Shown: positions 29,195-37,784, numbered from the stretch's first letter. The stretch is 37,784 nucleotides of DNA from Flavobacteriaceae bacterium (GCA_947456815.1 CANGTL010000027.1:1-37784); one strand, 5' to 3'. The notes: generated by a model not told the origin, from the letters alone. A program made the numbers and translations.

Positions 29195-30907
29195 ATGAAA
29201 AAACTTTACATTTTACTTTTTTCGGTAGTTAGTTCTTTGTCTTTTGGACAGACTTTCTACGCTGAAAACATGGGAACTCCAGCTGGAACAACAGCAATTG
29301 CAGCCAATGTTTTTCAAAATTCAGCTCCAATTGTTTATTCAGGAACTGCTGATGTACGTGCTTCTTTAGCTTCAAGCGGATATAATGGCGCTTCTGGTGG
29401 TGGTAACGTATTCATCAACGCTATTGATGAATTTTTTCAAATTGACGGACTAAACTCTTCAGCTTTTAATGCTGCAGATATTCAACTTTCTTTCGGAATT
29501 AATACGCCAACTGCTGTAACTAACGTTTTAACTGTTGAGGTTAGTACAGACGCTACAAATTGGACTCCTGTAAGCTATACCCCATCGGGAACTGGTTGGA
29601 CTTTGGCAACAATAAGTGGTGGTGTGATCCCTTCTTCAGCAACACTTTCAATTCGTTTCAAATCAGCAACTGCTTTGCAGTACAGGGTTGACGACGTTAA
29701 ATTAAGTAGTGTTTCTGCTTCTTGTACGCTTGTATTGGGAACTGCCACTACCGCTTGTGACGCGTCTACTTTAGCATTAGACACTTATTCAGTTACAATT
29801 CCTTACACAGGTGGAGGAAATGCTTCTTACGTTGTAACACCAACTTCTGGAACTGTTGGCGGAGACAATCCTACTACTACAGCTGCAGGAAATATTGTTA
29901 TTTCTGGAGTACCAGAAGGAAGCACGTATTCTGCTACAATTATCGGAGGTACTTGTAATTTTAGTATCAACGGAAACTCTCCTGAATGTAAACCAATTTT
30001 ACCATTACCCTTAAAAGAATCTTTTGAGTATGGAGTAGGAACTAGTTTAGCTTCAACACAAAGTTGGTCAAACTCAAATGCTGGTGACACTATTGATGTA
30101 GTTGCTGGAAGCTTGAGCTATCCAAACTACCCTTCAATTGGTAATTCTGTTTCTTATGTAGGAATCGGAAGCGATCCTAGTACAAAATTCACTGTTACAA
30201 CTGCTGGAACTATTTATGCTTCGTTCTTGATTAATGTAACAGATATTTCGACTGTAACCACTGATTTGAGTGAAACAGTAATTGCTGCTGTTACAGGAGA
30301 TGCTTCTTCTTCTTTTAGAGCACGTTTGTTCTTTAAGAAAAACGGAACACAATACCAATTGGGATGCACTTCTGCAATTGCGGCATCACCTGCAATATAT
30401 GATGCTGCTTTATTAAATGTTGGATCTGTAGTTGCAGTTTTAATTGGTTACGACTTCACAGCAAATGAATTGAAAATGTGGTTGAATCCAAATTTCGCAA
30501 CATTCACAAATGCATCACCAGCTAATATTACTGAAACACCTGCAACGGCTTTCACTAATTTAGGTGGATTTATTTTAAGACAAGATTCAGCTGCTTTAAC
30601 TCCAGCTGTGTCTTTTGATGAATTACGAATAGCAGAAACCACTGCAGCTTTATTAAGTGTTAATCAAAACAATGCTATCGCTGGATTGGAAATTTATCCA
30701 AACCCAGTTACTAACGGAGTTTTGTTTATCGACACTAAAGCGAATGCTGAGAAAAACATTGTAATCTATGATGTTGTTGGAAAACAAGTTTTAAATACTA
30801 CTACAGCTGCCAATGCAATTAATGTTGCGCAATTAAATGGTGGTGTATATATTCTAAAAGTTACTGAAGCTGGTAAAACAGCTACTAGCAAATTAGTGGT
30901 GAGATAA
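29195..30907 (+). CDS. large secreted protein with T9SS type A sorting domain
   Basis: 570 residues. Signal peptide 1-18 (SLSFGQ), two jelly-roll-like beta domains (about 20-175 and 270-480; FAGLN-type motifs absent), a small Cys-containing beta domain between them (CTLVLGTATTACDAST ... CNFSINGNSPEC), and a C-terminal T9SS domain (LEIYPNPVTNGVLFIDT, IVIYDVVGKQVLN, GGVYILKVTEAG). Such proteins are exported to the surface or medium and often bind or degrade polymers, but no catalytic motif is recognised. Start 29195 is chosen because it opens the signal peptide and follows the -7 box. Confidence 0.85.
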   Translation: MKKLYILLFSVVSSLSFGQTFYAENMGTPAGTTAIAANVFQNSAPIVYSGTADVRASLASSGYNGASGGGNVFINAIDEFFQIDGLNSSAFNAADIQLSFGINTPTAVTNVLTVEVSTDATNWTPVSYTPSGTGWTLATISGGVIPSSATLSIRFKSATALQYRVDDVKLSSVSASCTLVLGTATTACDASTLALDTYSVTIPYTGGGNASYVVTPTSGTVGGDNPTTTAAGNIVISGVPEGSTYSATIIGGTCNFSINGNSPECKPILPLPLKESFEYGVGTSLASTQSWSNSNAGDTIDVVAGSLSYPNYPSIGNSVSYVGIGSDPSTKFTVTTAGTIYASFLINVTDISTVTTDLSETVIAAVTGDASSSFRARLFFKKNGTQYQLGCTSAIAASPAIYDAALLNVGSVVAVLIGYDFTANELKMWLNPNFATFTNASPANITETPATAFTNLGGFILRQDSAALTPAVSFDELRIAETTAALLSVNQNNAIAGLEIYPNPVTNGVLFIDTKANAEKNIVIYDVVGKQVLNTTTAANAINVAQLNGGVYILKVTEAGKTATSKLVVR

Positions 30908-30925
30908 TCATTCACCTTATAATAT

Positions 30926-30958
30926 TAAAAACTCCAACCTCACCGTTGGAGTTTTTTT
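30926..30958 (+). terminator. Rho-independent terminator after the T9SS cargo gene
   Basis: AAAAACTCCAAC (30926-30937) pairs with GTTGGAGTTTTT (30945-30956) around a 7-base loop and runs into T residues. Confidence 0.9.
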
Positions 30959-30965
30959 ATTTCCC

Positions 30966-30973
30966 TACTTTTG
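30966..30973 (+). promoter_or_regulatory. -7 box of the LuxE-like gene, abutting the preceding terminator
   Basis: TACTTTTG matches TAnnTTTG; only 13 bases separate it from the TTG start at 30987, so the leader would be just a few bases. Confidence 0.5.
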
Positions 30974-30986
30974 TCAAAAAGAATTC

Positions 30987-31967
30987 TTGATTGTTCCTGC
31001 CGACATATTCTCTATTTCCAATCAAAAGCAATTTGAAAAAATCGCATTGAAGGTATTTCGTTTTCAATACGACAATAATGGGGTTTATCGCCAGTTTTGT
31101 CAGCATTTAAAAGTGGAAATACAACAAGTAAAATCGCTTCTTCAAATTCCGTTTCTTCCCATACAATTTTTTAAAAGCCATGAGGTTGTTACGGGAGACC
31201 ATCCCATTCAAAAAATGTTCACCAGCAGCGGCACCACTGGAATGGCTTCCAGTAAACATTTGGTAACCGACTTGTCTTTATATGAATCGAGTTATCTTCA
31301 AGCCTTTTCACAATTTTACGGTAACATCGAAGACTATGTTTTGCTGGCTTTGCTGCCATCCTATTTAGAGCGCGAAGGTTCTTCTCTCATTTATATGGTG
31401 CATGATCTCATTCAAAAAACCAACAATTCAGATAGTGGATTTTATCTTCATAATTACGATGAACTTATCACAAAGCTCATTGCCTTAGATCGGTCTGGAC
31501 AAAATGTAATTCTTATCGGAGTAACTTATGCGCTGTTGAATCTCATTGAAAAACAAAGATTCCAATTAAAAAACACCATAATCATGGAAACGGGCGGTAT
31601 GAAAGGCAAGCGCAAAGAATTGATTCGCGAGGAATTGCATGAAATTTTGTGCAAAGGTTTTGGTGTTTCATCTATTCATTCTGAGTACGGTATGACGGAA
31701 TTGCTGTCACAAGCGTATTCACTGGGAAATGGAGTTTTTGAATGTCCATCATCGATGCAAATTCTAATACGCGACACGGAAGATGCACTACAATACGTTC
31801 CAGATGGAAAAACAGGTGGCATCAATGTGGTCGACTTGGCGAATCTTTATTCCTGTTCCTTTATCGCCACACAAGATTTGGGCAAAAAAAATCCCAATGC
31901 CACTTTCGAAGTATTGGGACGATTTGATAACAGTGATATTCGAGGTTGTAATTTGATGGTAATGTGA
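30987..31967 (+). CDS. LuxE-like acyl-activating (acyl-protein synthetase) family protein
   Basis: 326 residues, cytoplasmic. MFTSSGTTGMASSKH near 75 is the AMP-forming P-loop-like motif and SSIHSEYGMTELLSQ near 235 the second adenylation motif, as in LuxE acyl-protein synthetases that activate fatty acids as acyl-AMP. No lux genes are nearby, so the acyl acceptor is unknown. It is shorter than full ANL enzymes, as LuxE proteins are. No upstream ATG fits; the frame begins at TTG 30987 (reads IVPADIFSISN), the family-typical N-terminus. Converges with tyrS. Confidence 0.8.
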   Translation: MIVPADIFSISNQKQFEKIALKVFRFQYDNNGVYRQFCQHLKVEIQQVKSLLQIPFLPIQFFKSHEVVTGDHPIQKMFTSSGTTGMASSKHLVTDLSLYESSYLQAFSQFYGNIEDYVLLALLPSYLEREGSSLIYMVHDLIQKTNNSDSGFYLHNYDELITKLIALDRSGQNVILIGVTYALLNLIEKQRFQLKNTIIMETGGMKGKRKELIREELHEILCKGFGVSSIHSEYGMTELLSQAYSLGNGVFECPSSMQILIRDTEDALQYVPDGKTGGINVVDLANLYSCSFIATQDLGKKNPNATFEVLGRFDNSDIRGCNLMVM

Positions 31968-31970
31968 ATC

Positions 31971-32002
31971 AATTGATAATTGATAATTGATAATTGATAA
32001 TT
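31971..32002. repeat. 7-bp tandem repeat AATTGAT x4.6
   Basis: Four exact AATTGAT units plus AATT fill the gap between the convergent LuxE-like and tyrS genes. The tyrS stop codon (32001-32003) is partly inside it. Confidence 0.9.
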
Positions 32003-33296
32003 AAATCATACGCATTACAAAATAATTCTTTTTTCCTCTTTGTAGTAATACAAATTGGTTGTTGATTAAATCATTCATTGTAAGCACAAATCCTTCCGCC
32101 ACTTTTTCTTTATTTACTGCAATTGAATTTTCAGTCAATGCACGCCGTGCTTCTCCATTCGATTTTAAAAATCCTGTTTTTTCATTTAATAACGTGACAA
32201 TATCAATTCCGTTTTCTATATCAGTTTTGGAGATTTCAGCTTGGGGAACACCGTCAAAAATCTCTAAGAAAGTAGCAGAATCCAATTGCTTTAAATCATC
32301 GGCACTGGCATTTCCAAATAAAATCCCCGATGCCTGAATGGCTTTGTCTAATTCCTCTTGCGAATGCACGAAAACTGTAACTTCTTCGGCTAATTTTCGT
32401 TGCAATACTCTTAAATGCGGTGCTGCATGATGCTCCGAAATCAATCCGTTGATGCTCACTTCATCCAAAAAAGTAAATATCTTAATGTATTTTTCTGCGT
32501 CTACATCAGTGGTATTCAACCAAAATTGATAGAATTTATAAACCGAGGTCTTATCCGCATCCAACCAAATATTTCCGCCTTCCGATTTCCCAAATTTTGA
32601 TCCATCAGCTTTTGTAATTAACGGGCAAGTCATCGCAAAAGCCTTCGCACCTTCTGGATTCATTCGACGAACCAATTCAGTTCCAGTAGTAATATTTCCC
32701 CATTGGTCGCTACCACCCATTTGCAGCAAACAATTGTAATGCTTGTGCAAGTGATAGAAATCGTAACCTTGAATCAATTGGTACGTAAACTCCGTAAATG
32801 ACATGCCTTCGCCTTCTCCTGACAATCTTTTCTTTACTGAATCTTTCGCCATCATATAATTGACGGTTATTCTCTTGCCCACTTCACGAGCAAAATCAAT
32901 AAAGGAATAATTCTTCATCCAATCGTAGTTATTCACTAAGATTGCCGCATTTTTTTCAGTCGAATTAAAATTAATAAAACGAGATAAAACTCTTTTAATG
33001 CCCTCAACATTATGGTTTAATGTCGCTTCGTCTAGTAGATTTCTTTCGTCAGATTTTCCTGATGGATCACCAATCATTCCAGTTGCTCCGCCAACTAGTG
33101 CGATTGGTTTGTGTCCAAATTTTTCTAGGTGAACCAACAAAATGATTGGAACCAAACTCCCAATATGTAAAGAATCAGAAGTTGGATCGAATCCAATATA
33201 AGTAGTTGTCATTTCTTTCAACAATTGCTCTTCTGTACCAGGCATGATATCATGAACCAATCCGCGCCATTGCAATTCTGCTATTATATTCTTCAT
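32001..33296 (-). CDS. tyrS: tyrosyl-tRNA synthetase
   Basis: 431-residue class I aminoacyl-tRNA synthetase that charges tRNA-Tyr. The HIGH motif is in [10 protein letters not shown] near 40 and the KMSKS-equivalent is KFGKSEGGN near 235. An S4-type RNA-binding domain lies at the C-terminus (about 360-431). Length is normal for the bacterial TyrRS. Monocistronic, with a clear -7 box. Confidence 0.97.
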   Translation of the reverse strand: MKNIIAELQWRGLVHDIMPGTEEQLLKEMTTTYIGFDPTSDSLHIGSLVPIILLVHLEKFGHKPIALVGGATGMIGDPSGKSDERNLLDEATLNHNVEGIKRVLSRFINFNSTEKNAAILVNNYDWMKNYSFIDFAREVGKRITVNYMMAKDSVKKRLSGEGEGMSFTEFTYQLIQGYDFYHLHKHYNCLLQMGGSDQWGNITTGTELVRRMNPEGAKAFAMTCPLITKADGSKFGKSEGGNIWLDADKTSVYKFYQFWLNTTDVDAEKYIKIFTFLDEVSINGLISEHHAAPHLRVLQRKLAEEVTVFVHSQEELDKAIQASGILFGNASADDLKQLDSATFLEIFDGVPQAEISKTDIENGIDIVTLLNEKTGFLKSNGEARRALTENSIAVNKEKVAEGFVLTMNDLINNQFVLLQRGKKNYFVMRMI

Positions 33297-33313
33297 TTCA
33301 AATTAATTTGCGG

Positions 33314-33321
33314 CAAAGATA
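33314..33321 (-). promoter_or_regulatory. -7 promoter box of tyrS
   Basis: Minus strand TATCTTTG, matching TAnnTTTG exactly, 17 bp before the start codon. The GTTTAATC array begins 17 bp further upstream. Confidence 0.65.
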
Positions 33322-33338
33322 AAATTTAATGTGGAACC

Positions 33339-33420
33339 GTTTAATTGTTTAATCGTTTAATCATAGCTATGATTTTGTTTTTTTTTTCACTTAAACAAAT
33401 CCACGATTCAACGATTAAAC
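33339..33420. repeat. octamer array GTTTAATC x3 with inverted partner array
   Basis: GTTTAATT, GTTTAATC, GTTTAATC (33339-33362) face GATTCAAC, GATTAAAC (33405-33420). 33347-33362 is complementary to 33405-33420 at 15 of 16 positions across a 42-base spacer with a long T-run. It fills the divergent gap between tyrS and the epimerase gene. Confidence 0.8.
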
Positions 33421-33434
33421 ACTATTTTTACCAA

Positions 33435-34436
33435 ATGATATTAGTCACTGGAGCTACAGGTTTAGTCGGATCGCATCTGATTCTGGCGTTGTTAGAATCT
33501 AATTCAACAGTTAGAGCTATTTATAGGAACGAAGCGTCAATCGAAAAAACAAAAAAGTTATTTCGACTATATGATAAGGATTTTTTGTTCAACAATATTC
33601 AATGGGTTCAAGCCGATATTACTGACACTACAACACTCGACGCTGCCTTTCAAAAGATAGAAAAAGTATACCATTGCGCCGCATTGATTTCGTTTGATCC
33701 AAAAGATGAAGAAATTCTTCGAAAAAACAATATCGAAGGAACTGCGAATGTCGTCAACTTCTGTATAGAACATAAGATAAATAAACTATGCTACCTCAGT
33801 TCTATCGCCTCTTTGGGAGATTTGAAAGAACACGAAACATTTGTCACTGAAAGCACCGAATGGAACCCTGAGCTCCCTCATAGCGATTACGCCATCTCAA
33901 AATATGGAGCCGAAATGGAAGTCTGGCGTGGGAAAGAAGAAGGGTTAAATGTGTTGATCATTAACCCAGGAGTCATACTTGGCCCTGGATTTTGGGACGG
34001 CGGAAGTGGGCAACTCTTCCAAAAAATAAGAAAGGGAATGTTGTTTTATACTCAAGGCACCACTGGATTTATATCAGTTCATGATGTTGTAAAGTGCATG
34101 ATTCATTGTATGGAGATCTCACCAATTGAAGAACACTATTGTCTTGTCGCTGAAAATCTTTCCTTCGATTTTGTAATGACGAAAATTGCACACGCTTTAC
34201 AGGTTGCGCCTCCGAAATTGCATGCAACTCCTTTAATTTTAGCCATTGCGTGGAGGCTGGACTGGGTATTTTCATTTTTATTTAGAAAGAAAAGAACTTT
34301 GAGTAAACTAATGGCGAAGTCGCTGCATCAAAAACATCAATATTCGAACGAGAAGATAAAATCAATTTATCCATTTCCGTTTCAAAACATAGAGCAGTGT
34401 ATTGAGAATACCGCTAAATTGTATTTAAAAAAATAA
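33435..34436 (+). CDS. NAD-dependent epimerase/dehydratase family protein (extended SDR)
   Basis: 333 residues, Rossmann fold. GATGLVGSHL at residues 6-15 binds NAD(P), and the catalytic YAISKYGAE is near 150 with a preceding Ser (SSIASLG). C-terminal half is helical and substrate-specific. Substrate unknown; nucleotide-sugar or dihydroflavonol/cinnamoyl-type SDRs are closest by layout. The frame is open upstream to 33345, but that part is translated octamer repeat, so ATG 33435 is chosen. Its stop is 1 bp from the convergent DUF4296 gene. Confidence 0.85.
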   Translation: MILVTGATGLVGSHLILALLESNSTVRAIYRNEASIEKTKKLFRLYDKDFLFNNIQWVQADITDTTTLDAAFQKIEKVYHCAALISFDPKDEEILRKNNIEGTANVVNFCIEHKINKLCYLSSIASLGDLKEHETFVTESTEWNPELPHSDYAISKYGAEMEVWRGKEEGLNVLIINPGVILGPGFWDGGSGQLFQKIRKGMLFYTQGTTGFISVHDVVKCMIHCMEISPIEEHYCLVAENLSFDFVMTKIAHALQVAPPKLHATPLILAIAWRLDWVFSFLFRKKRTLSKLMAKSLHQKHQYSNEKIKSIYPFPFQNIEQCIENTAKLYLKK

Positions 34437-34437
34437 T

Positions 34438-34839
34438 CTATTGCACTTGAGGCACGTCTGCAGTTGGTGGAATTGATGGTGCGACGGTTCCGCTTTTCTT
34501 CAACAAGATGTCATTTTCGGATTTTTCCTTTTGCAATCGCTCATTGATTTCGTCGTAGATTTTTTTGTAGGTGTCAATTTGCGAAATATAGTACTGATTA
34601 CTTTTGACAAATTGCAAACTATCGATATTATATTTTTTATAAATATAAGCTCTTGGTTTGATAGATTGGCTTATTGAATCGTAGGGATTCTGAGATTTAA
34701 TTGCATCCAACAATGTCAAGTCATATAAGATATTGGTCATCTTGTCTTCATCAATCAGATTGTTAGGTTTTTCAACTGGTAGATTATTACAACTAGTTAG
34801 CAACAATAAGAAACATAAAATTTGAATTGTCTTTTTCAT
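34438..34839 (-). CDS. DUF4296 lipoprotein
   Basis: 133-residue predicted lipoprotein. The signal MKKTIQILCFLLLLTSC ends in a lipobox Cys, followed by IDEDKMTNILYDLTLLDAI, the DUF4296 signature. The rest is helical with a Pro-rich tail. Function unknown. ATG 34839 is preferred over TTG 34845. It follows dihydroorotase by 10 bp in one operon, an order I regard as common in Flavobacteriaceae. Confidence 0.85.
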   Translation of the reverse strand: MKKTIQILCFLLLLTSCNNLPVEKPNNLIDEDKMTNILYDLTLLDAIKSQNPYDSISQSIKPRAYIYKKYNIDSLQFVKSNQYYISQIDTYKKIYDEINERLQKEKSENDILLKKSGTVAPSIPPTADVPQVQ

Positions 34840-34849
34840 TTTCAATTAT

Positions 34850-36190
34850 TTATCGGTCAAATAGTAACCTTTTCCCAGCGTAAATATCCTTTACTTTAAA
34901 ATTAGAATACACCAACTGACCGTTTACTAAAGTATGTGTAATTCGCGACTTAAAAGTAAATCCTTCAAACGGTGACCAGCCACATTTGTACAAAATATTT
35001 TCTTTTTTTACACTCCAAGGCAAGCCTGCATTGATAATCACGAGATCCGCGTAATACCCTACTTTAATAAAACCTCGTTTCTCTATTCTGAAAAGTATTG
35101 CAGGATTGTGTGCCGTTTTTTCGACAATTTTCTCAATGGATATTTTTCCTTGATGATGCGCTTCAAACAGAGCAACCAGCGCATGTTGCACTAAAGGTCC
35201 ACCGGACGGTGCTTTTACGTACGATTGCTTTTTTTCTTCCAAAGTATGAGGCGCATGATCAGTCGCAATTACGTCGATACGGTCGTCAAGCAAAGCTTCC
35301 CAGAGCGCATCTCTGTCGGCACTAGACTTTACAGCTGGATTCCATTTTATCAAGTTGCCTTTTGTTTCATAGTCGGCATCGGAAAACCACAGATGGTGGA
35401 TACAAACTTCGGCAGTAATCTTCTTTTCTTCTAAAGGCAGTTTATTACTAAAAAACTCCAATTCCTTGGCTGTCGAGATATGAAAAACATGCAATCGAGC
35501 TCCAGTGCGCTTTGCCAAATCGACAATCTTTGCAGTCGACTTATAACAAGCTTCTACACTTCTAATTTCTGGGTGAAACTTAACTGGAATTTCATCGCCG
35601 TAGATTGCTTTGAATTTTTCGAGATTTTCCTTGACTGTAGTTTCATCTTCGCTATGCACAGCAATCAGTAATTTGGTATTGGAAAAAATTTGCTCCAATG
35701 CTGCCGAACTGTCTACAAGCATATCACCGGTAGAAGAACCCAAAAACAACTTTAATCCTGCAACATTCTTGGGATTTGTTTTTAGAATTTCTTCTAAATT
35801 ATCATTGGTTCCGCCCAACATAAAAGAATAATTCGCATAGGAAGTTTCGGCTGCAATTTGGTACTTTTCTTCTAATATCTCTTGTGTAACGGCGTTTGGA
35901 ATTGTATTAGGTTGTTCGATAAAAGACGTAATTCCGCCTGCTACTGCTGCTCTCGACTCGGAAGCGATATCGCCTTTGTGTGTGAGTCCTGGCTCTCTAA
36001 AATGAACTTGATCATCGATCATACCAGGAATTAAGTAATTCCCTTCTGCATCAATTATTTTCGTTGATGGTGATTTTGCGCTTATACTTTCCGCAATTTC
36101 TACAATGAATTCATCTTCAATGAGAACATCGCCTACGAAAATACTTCCCTCATTGACAATTTTTGCATTCTTAATTAAAATTCTATTCAT
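34850..36190 (-). CDS. pyrC: dihydroorotase (class I)
   Basis: 446 residues. Zn-dependent amidohydrolase interconverting carbamoyl-aspartate and dihydroorotate in pyrimidine synthesis. IDDQVHFREPGLTHKGD near 58 supplies the metal-binding His pair, AGLKLFLGSSTG near 143, HSED near 180, and IATDHAPHTLEEK near 310 the catalytic Asp. The length fits the class I type rather than the shorter E. coli form. The symbol could equally be allB-like, but DHFREPG-type context with HAPH favours dihydroorotase. Its ATG overlaps the stop of the upstream glycosyltransferase (TAATG). Confidence 0.88.
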   Translation of the reverse strand: MNRILIKNAKIVNEGSIFVGDVLIEDEFIVEIAESISAKSPSTKIIDAEGNYLIPGMIDDQVHFREPGLTHKGDIASESRAAVAGGITSFIEQPNTIPNAVTQEILEEKYQIAAETSYANYSFMLGGTNDNLEEILKTNPKNVAGLKLFLGSSTGDMLVDSSAALEQIFSNTKLLIAVHSEDETTVKENLEKFKAIYGDEIPVKFHPEIRSVEACYKSTAKIVDLAKRTGARLHVFHISTAKELEFFSNKLPLEEKKITAEVCIHHLWFSDADYETKGNLIKWNPAVKSSADRDALWEALLDDRIDVIATDHAPHTLEEKKQSYVKAPSGGPLVQHALVALFEAHHQGKISIEKIVEKTAHNPAILFRIEKRGFIKVGYYADLVIINAGLPWSVKKENILYKCGWSPFEGFTFKSRITHTLVNGQLVYSNFKVKDIYAGKRLLFDR

Positions 36191-36915
36191 TATAAACGAT
36201 TAAAAAGTTTTCTAATTCGTAAAGAGATTACTCCAAAAACAGCCTCTTTGATAATCGCGTTACTCATCTTCGATTCTCCTTTGGTTCGATCGGTAAAAAT
36301 AATCGGCACCTCTACAATCCGAAATCCTTTGCAATAGGCGCGATATTTCATCTCAATTTGAAATGCATATCCAATGAAGTGAATTCTTTCAATGTTGATT
36401 TTTTCTAAAACACTTCTTTTATAGCAAATAAATCCTGCTGTTGCATCGTGAATCTTCATTCCTGTAATTATCTTCACGTACACCGACGCAAAGTAGGACA
36501 TTAGCACGCGACTCAATGGCCAGTTAACAACGTTAACCCCTGTAACATAGCGCGATCCGATAGCCACATCAGCTTCTCCGAAATGACAAGCCTCATATAG
36601 TTTTTCCAAATCAGCTGGATTATGCGAAAAATCGGCGTCCATTTCAAAAACAAACTCATATTGTCTTGAAAGTGCCCATTGAAAACCATGAACGTACGCT
36701 GTTCCTAGCCCCGCCTTCTTACTCCTTTTCTCAAGAAACAGTCGATCCTTAAATTCATTCTGTAACAGTTCGACTTTCGTTGCTGTTTGATCTGGCGAAT
36801 TGTCATCGACAACCAAGACATCGAAGGATTTTCGAAGTGAAAAAACTGCTCTTACAATGGTTTCAATATTTTCAATTTCATTATAAGTCGGTATGATTAC
36901 AATTCCGTCATTCAT
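36190..36915 (-). CDS. polyprenol-phosphate mannosyltransferase-like family 2 glycosyltransferase
   Basis: 241 residues, GT-A fold. IIPTYNEIENIE at residues 6-17, VVDDNSPDQTA near 37 and the metal-binding EMDADFSHNP near 93 match Dpm1-type enzymes that transfer mannose or another hexose to polyprenyl phosphate on the inner membrane face. No C-terminal membrane helices, so it is the soluble Dpm1 type. Donor not provable. Overlaps the dihydroorotase start by one base; first gene of the leftward operon, with a -7 box at 36935-36942. Confidence 0.88.
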   Translation of the reverse strand: MNDGIVIIPTYNEIENIETIVRAVFSLRKSFDVLVVDDNSPDQTATKVELLQNEFKDRLFLEKRSKKAGLGTAYVHGFQWALSRQYEFVFEMDADFSHNPADLEKLYEACHFGEADVAIGSRYVTGVNVVNWPLSRVLMSYFASVYVKIITGMKIHDATAGFICYKRSVLEKINIERIHFIGYAFQIEMKYRAYCKGFRIVEVPIIFTDRTKGESKMSNAIIKEAVFGVISLRIRKLFNRL

Positions 36916-36934
36916 TGGTTTGGCTTAATTGTGA

Positions 36935-36942
36935 CAAAAATA
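36935..36942 (-). promoter_or_regulatory. -7 promoter box of the GT2/dihydroorotase/DUF4296 operon
   Basis: Minus strand TATTTTTG, matching TAnnTTTG, 19 bp before the start codon at 36915. Confidence 0.6.
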
Positions 36943-37077
36943 AACTTTTTAACGGAGTTGCTCCTTAAGAAAATGATAATTAAAAACGTACCGCCTCAGA
37001 ATTGTTTTTTAGTGCTTTAAATCATATTGAAATTCGCTAAAAAGTAAAATACACCCCCATTATGAAGGTATTTTTAG

Positions 37078-37085
37078 TATTTTTG
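37078..37085 (+). promoter_or_regulatory. -7 promoter box of the DUF4271 gene
   Basis: TATTTTTG matches TAnnTTTG and ends only 7 bases before the ATG at 37093, implying a leaderless or nearly leaderless mRNA. Confidence 0.6.
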
Positions 37086-37092
37086 CAACGAT

Positions 37093-37758
37093 ATGATTGA
37101 AACCGTTTTACAACCAAGAATTATAGGAATCCAAGACTGGGCGACGATAGTTTTTGTAGCCTTATTTACAATTGTTGCTGTAGTAAAGTCAGTTTTTGAA
37201 ACCCGATTTCAAGATTTTATGAAATTGATTGTTTCAGACAAGTACACCAAAATCTATCGCGACGCCTCCTACTTAATGAGTGGGTTCACTATTTTCCTTT
37301 TCGTAGTCCAATTGATATCAGTTTCATTTTTCATACAATTAACATTGCATCACTTCTACGGTGTCTCAAAAACCAACTGGATTTTGTTCGTTCAAATAGC
37401 TACTTTCTTGAGTGTATTTGTGCTATCGAAGTATTTAATCGAAAAAATAATAGCTACTTCATTTGCAATTGAAGAATTTGCTGATCAATTCAATTTACAG
37501 AAAGTCACATATAGAACATACATCGGCGTATTACTTTTACCAATCAACGCGATTTTGTTTTACAACAGCACAGCATCAGATTTTCTGTTTTATTGCATTA
37601 TTACCATAATTATAGCAACAAACTTGTTAACTTATATCGTTTCTTTAAAGAATTATCAAAATTTATTATTCGGCAAGTTGTTTTATTTTATTTTATATCT
37701 TTGCGCACTCGAAATAGCACCGTACTATTTTATCTATTATTGGTTTACAAAAAGTTAG
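37093..37758 (+). CDS. DUF4271 membrane protein
   Basis: 221-residue inner-membrane protein with about six hydrophobic helices (near 15-35, 58-80, 95-115, 142-160, 167-188, 195-218) and a conserved-looking DKYTKIYRD loop near 49. It matches the DUF4271 family of Bacteroidetes by layout; function unknown. In related genomes I recall uroporphyrinogen-III synthase following it, and an ATG lies 20 bp downstream at 37779. Confidence 0.85.
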   Translation: MIETVLQPRIIGIQDWATIVFVALFTIVAVVKSVFETRFQDFMKLIVSDKYTKIYRDASYLMSGFTIFLFVVQLISVSFFIQLTLHHFYGVSKTNWILFVQIATFLSVFVLSKYLIEKIIATSFAIEEFADQFNLQKVTYRTYIGVLLLPINAILFYNSTASDFLFYCIITIIIATNLLTYIVSLKNYQNLLFGKLFYFILYLCALEIAPYYFIYYWFTKS

Positions 37759-37778
37759 CATATTTAGAAATTGTCAAT

Positions 37779-37784
37779 ATGAAA
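37779..37784 (+). CDS. start of a following gene, cut by the window edge
   Basis: Only ATGAAA is visible, 20 bp after the DUF4271 stop codon on the same strand. From remembered gene order it may be uroporphyrinogen-III synthase; the sequence itself cannot show this. Confidence 0.3.

Noticed and set aside
30987..31967. Bioluminescence (lux) function for the LuxE-like gene
   Set aside because: No luxA, B, C or D is present; LuxE-like proteins occur in many non-luminous Bacteroidetes.
1..37784. tRNA or rRNA gene
   Set aside because: No cloverleaf with a GGTTCRA-type T-arm and no rRNA-like conserved stretch was noticed on either strand; the att repeat does not resemble a tRNA 3' end.

Overview
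The window looks like chromosome of a Flavobacteriaceae bacterium, most likely Flavobacterium. The signs are low GC, promoters with the Bacteroidetes -7 box TAnnTTTG, type IX secretion (T9SS) C-terminal sorting domains, a TonB receptor with a carboxypeptidase-like N-terminal domain, DUF4296 and DUF4271 proteins, and the conserved run trmB / LysE-type exporter / MGMT-like protein / mrp / nifU-like. All family calls come from reading the translated sequence; no database search was run.

Region 1 (1-7390) holds the end of a four-helix-bundle gene, trmN6, a very long repetitive surface protein ending in an S74-type chaperone domain, and a NarL-type response regulator/TPR histidine kinase pair. Three 16-bp TAC...GTA dyads, one upstream of the regulator gene and two upstream of the surface protein gene, suggest a small regulon. 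A decayed second copy of the trmN6 3' end lies on the far side of this block, as if the block had been inserted at the end of trmN6.

Region 2 (7389-12472) holds glutaryl-CoA dehydrogenase, an SGNH-hydrolase lipoprotein, and a leftward iron-sulfur/redox group: mrp (apbC), nifU-like scaffold, ferredoxin-NAD(P) reductase and 2Fe-2S ferredoxin.

Region 3 (12504-19662) is a visibly AT-richer island of about 7.1 kb flanked by an exact 23-bp direct repeat. It carries a tyrosine integrase at its right end, a serine recombinase near its left end, an XRE regulator with its own dyad, several small unknown genes and a T9SS-secreted LamG protein. It splits the host pair mrp / MGMT-like exactly at the mrp promoter, and the -7 box is remade on both sides.

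Region 4 (19722-24284) holds a Cys-less alkyltransferase-like protein, a LysE-type exporter, trmB, a MurG-like glycosyltransferase, and a PhoR/PhoB-like two-component pair. The kinase and glycosyltransferase genes overlap tail to tail.

Region 5 (24511-30907) is an outer-membrane/surface locus: a TonB-dependent receptor, a predicted beta-helix lipoprotein, a 105-residue protein that is only signal peptide plus T9SS sorting domain, and a 570-residue T9SS cargo protein. Repeated CTTAACA motifs upstream could be sites for the adjacent PhoB-like regulator.

Region 6 (30987-37784) is housekeeping: a LuxE-like acyl-activating protein, tyrS, an NAD-dependent epimerase, a DUF4296 lipoprotein, dihydroorotase, a polyprenol-phosphate mannosyltransferase-like enzyme, DUF4271, and the first codons of a following gene. 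Several intergenic gaps carry 7-8 bp tandem arrays with unrelated unit sequences, two of them with inverted partner arrays that could form long hairpins.
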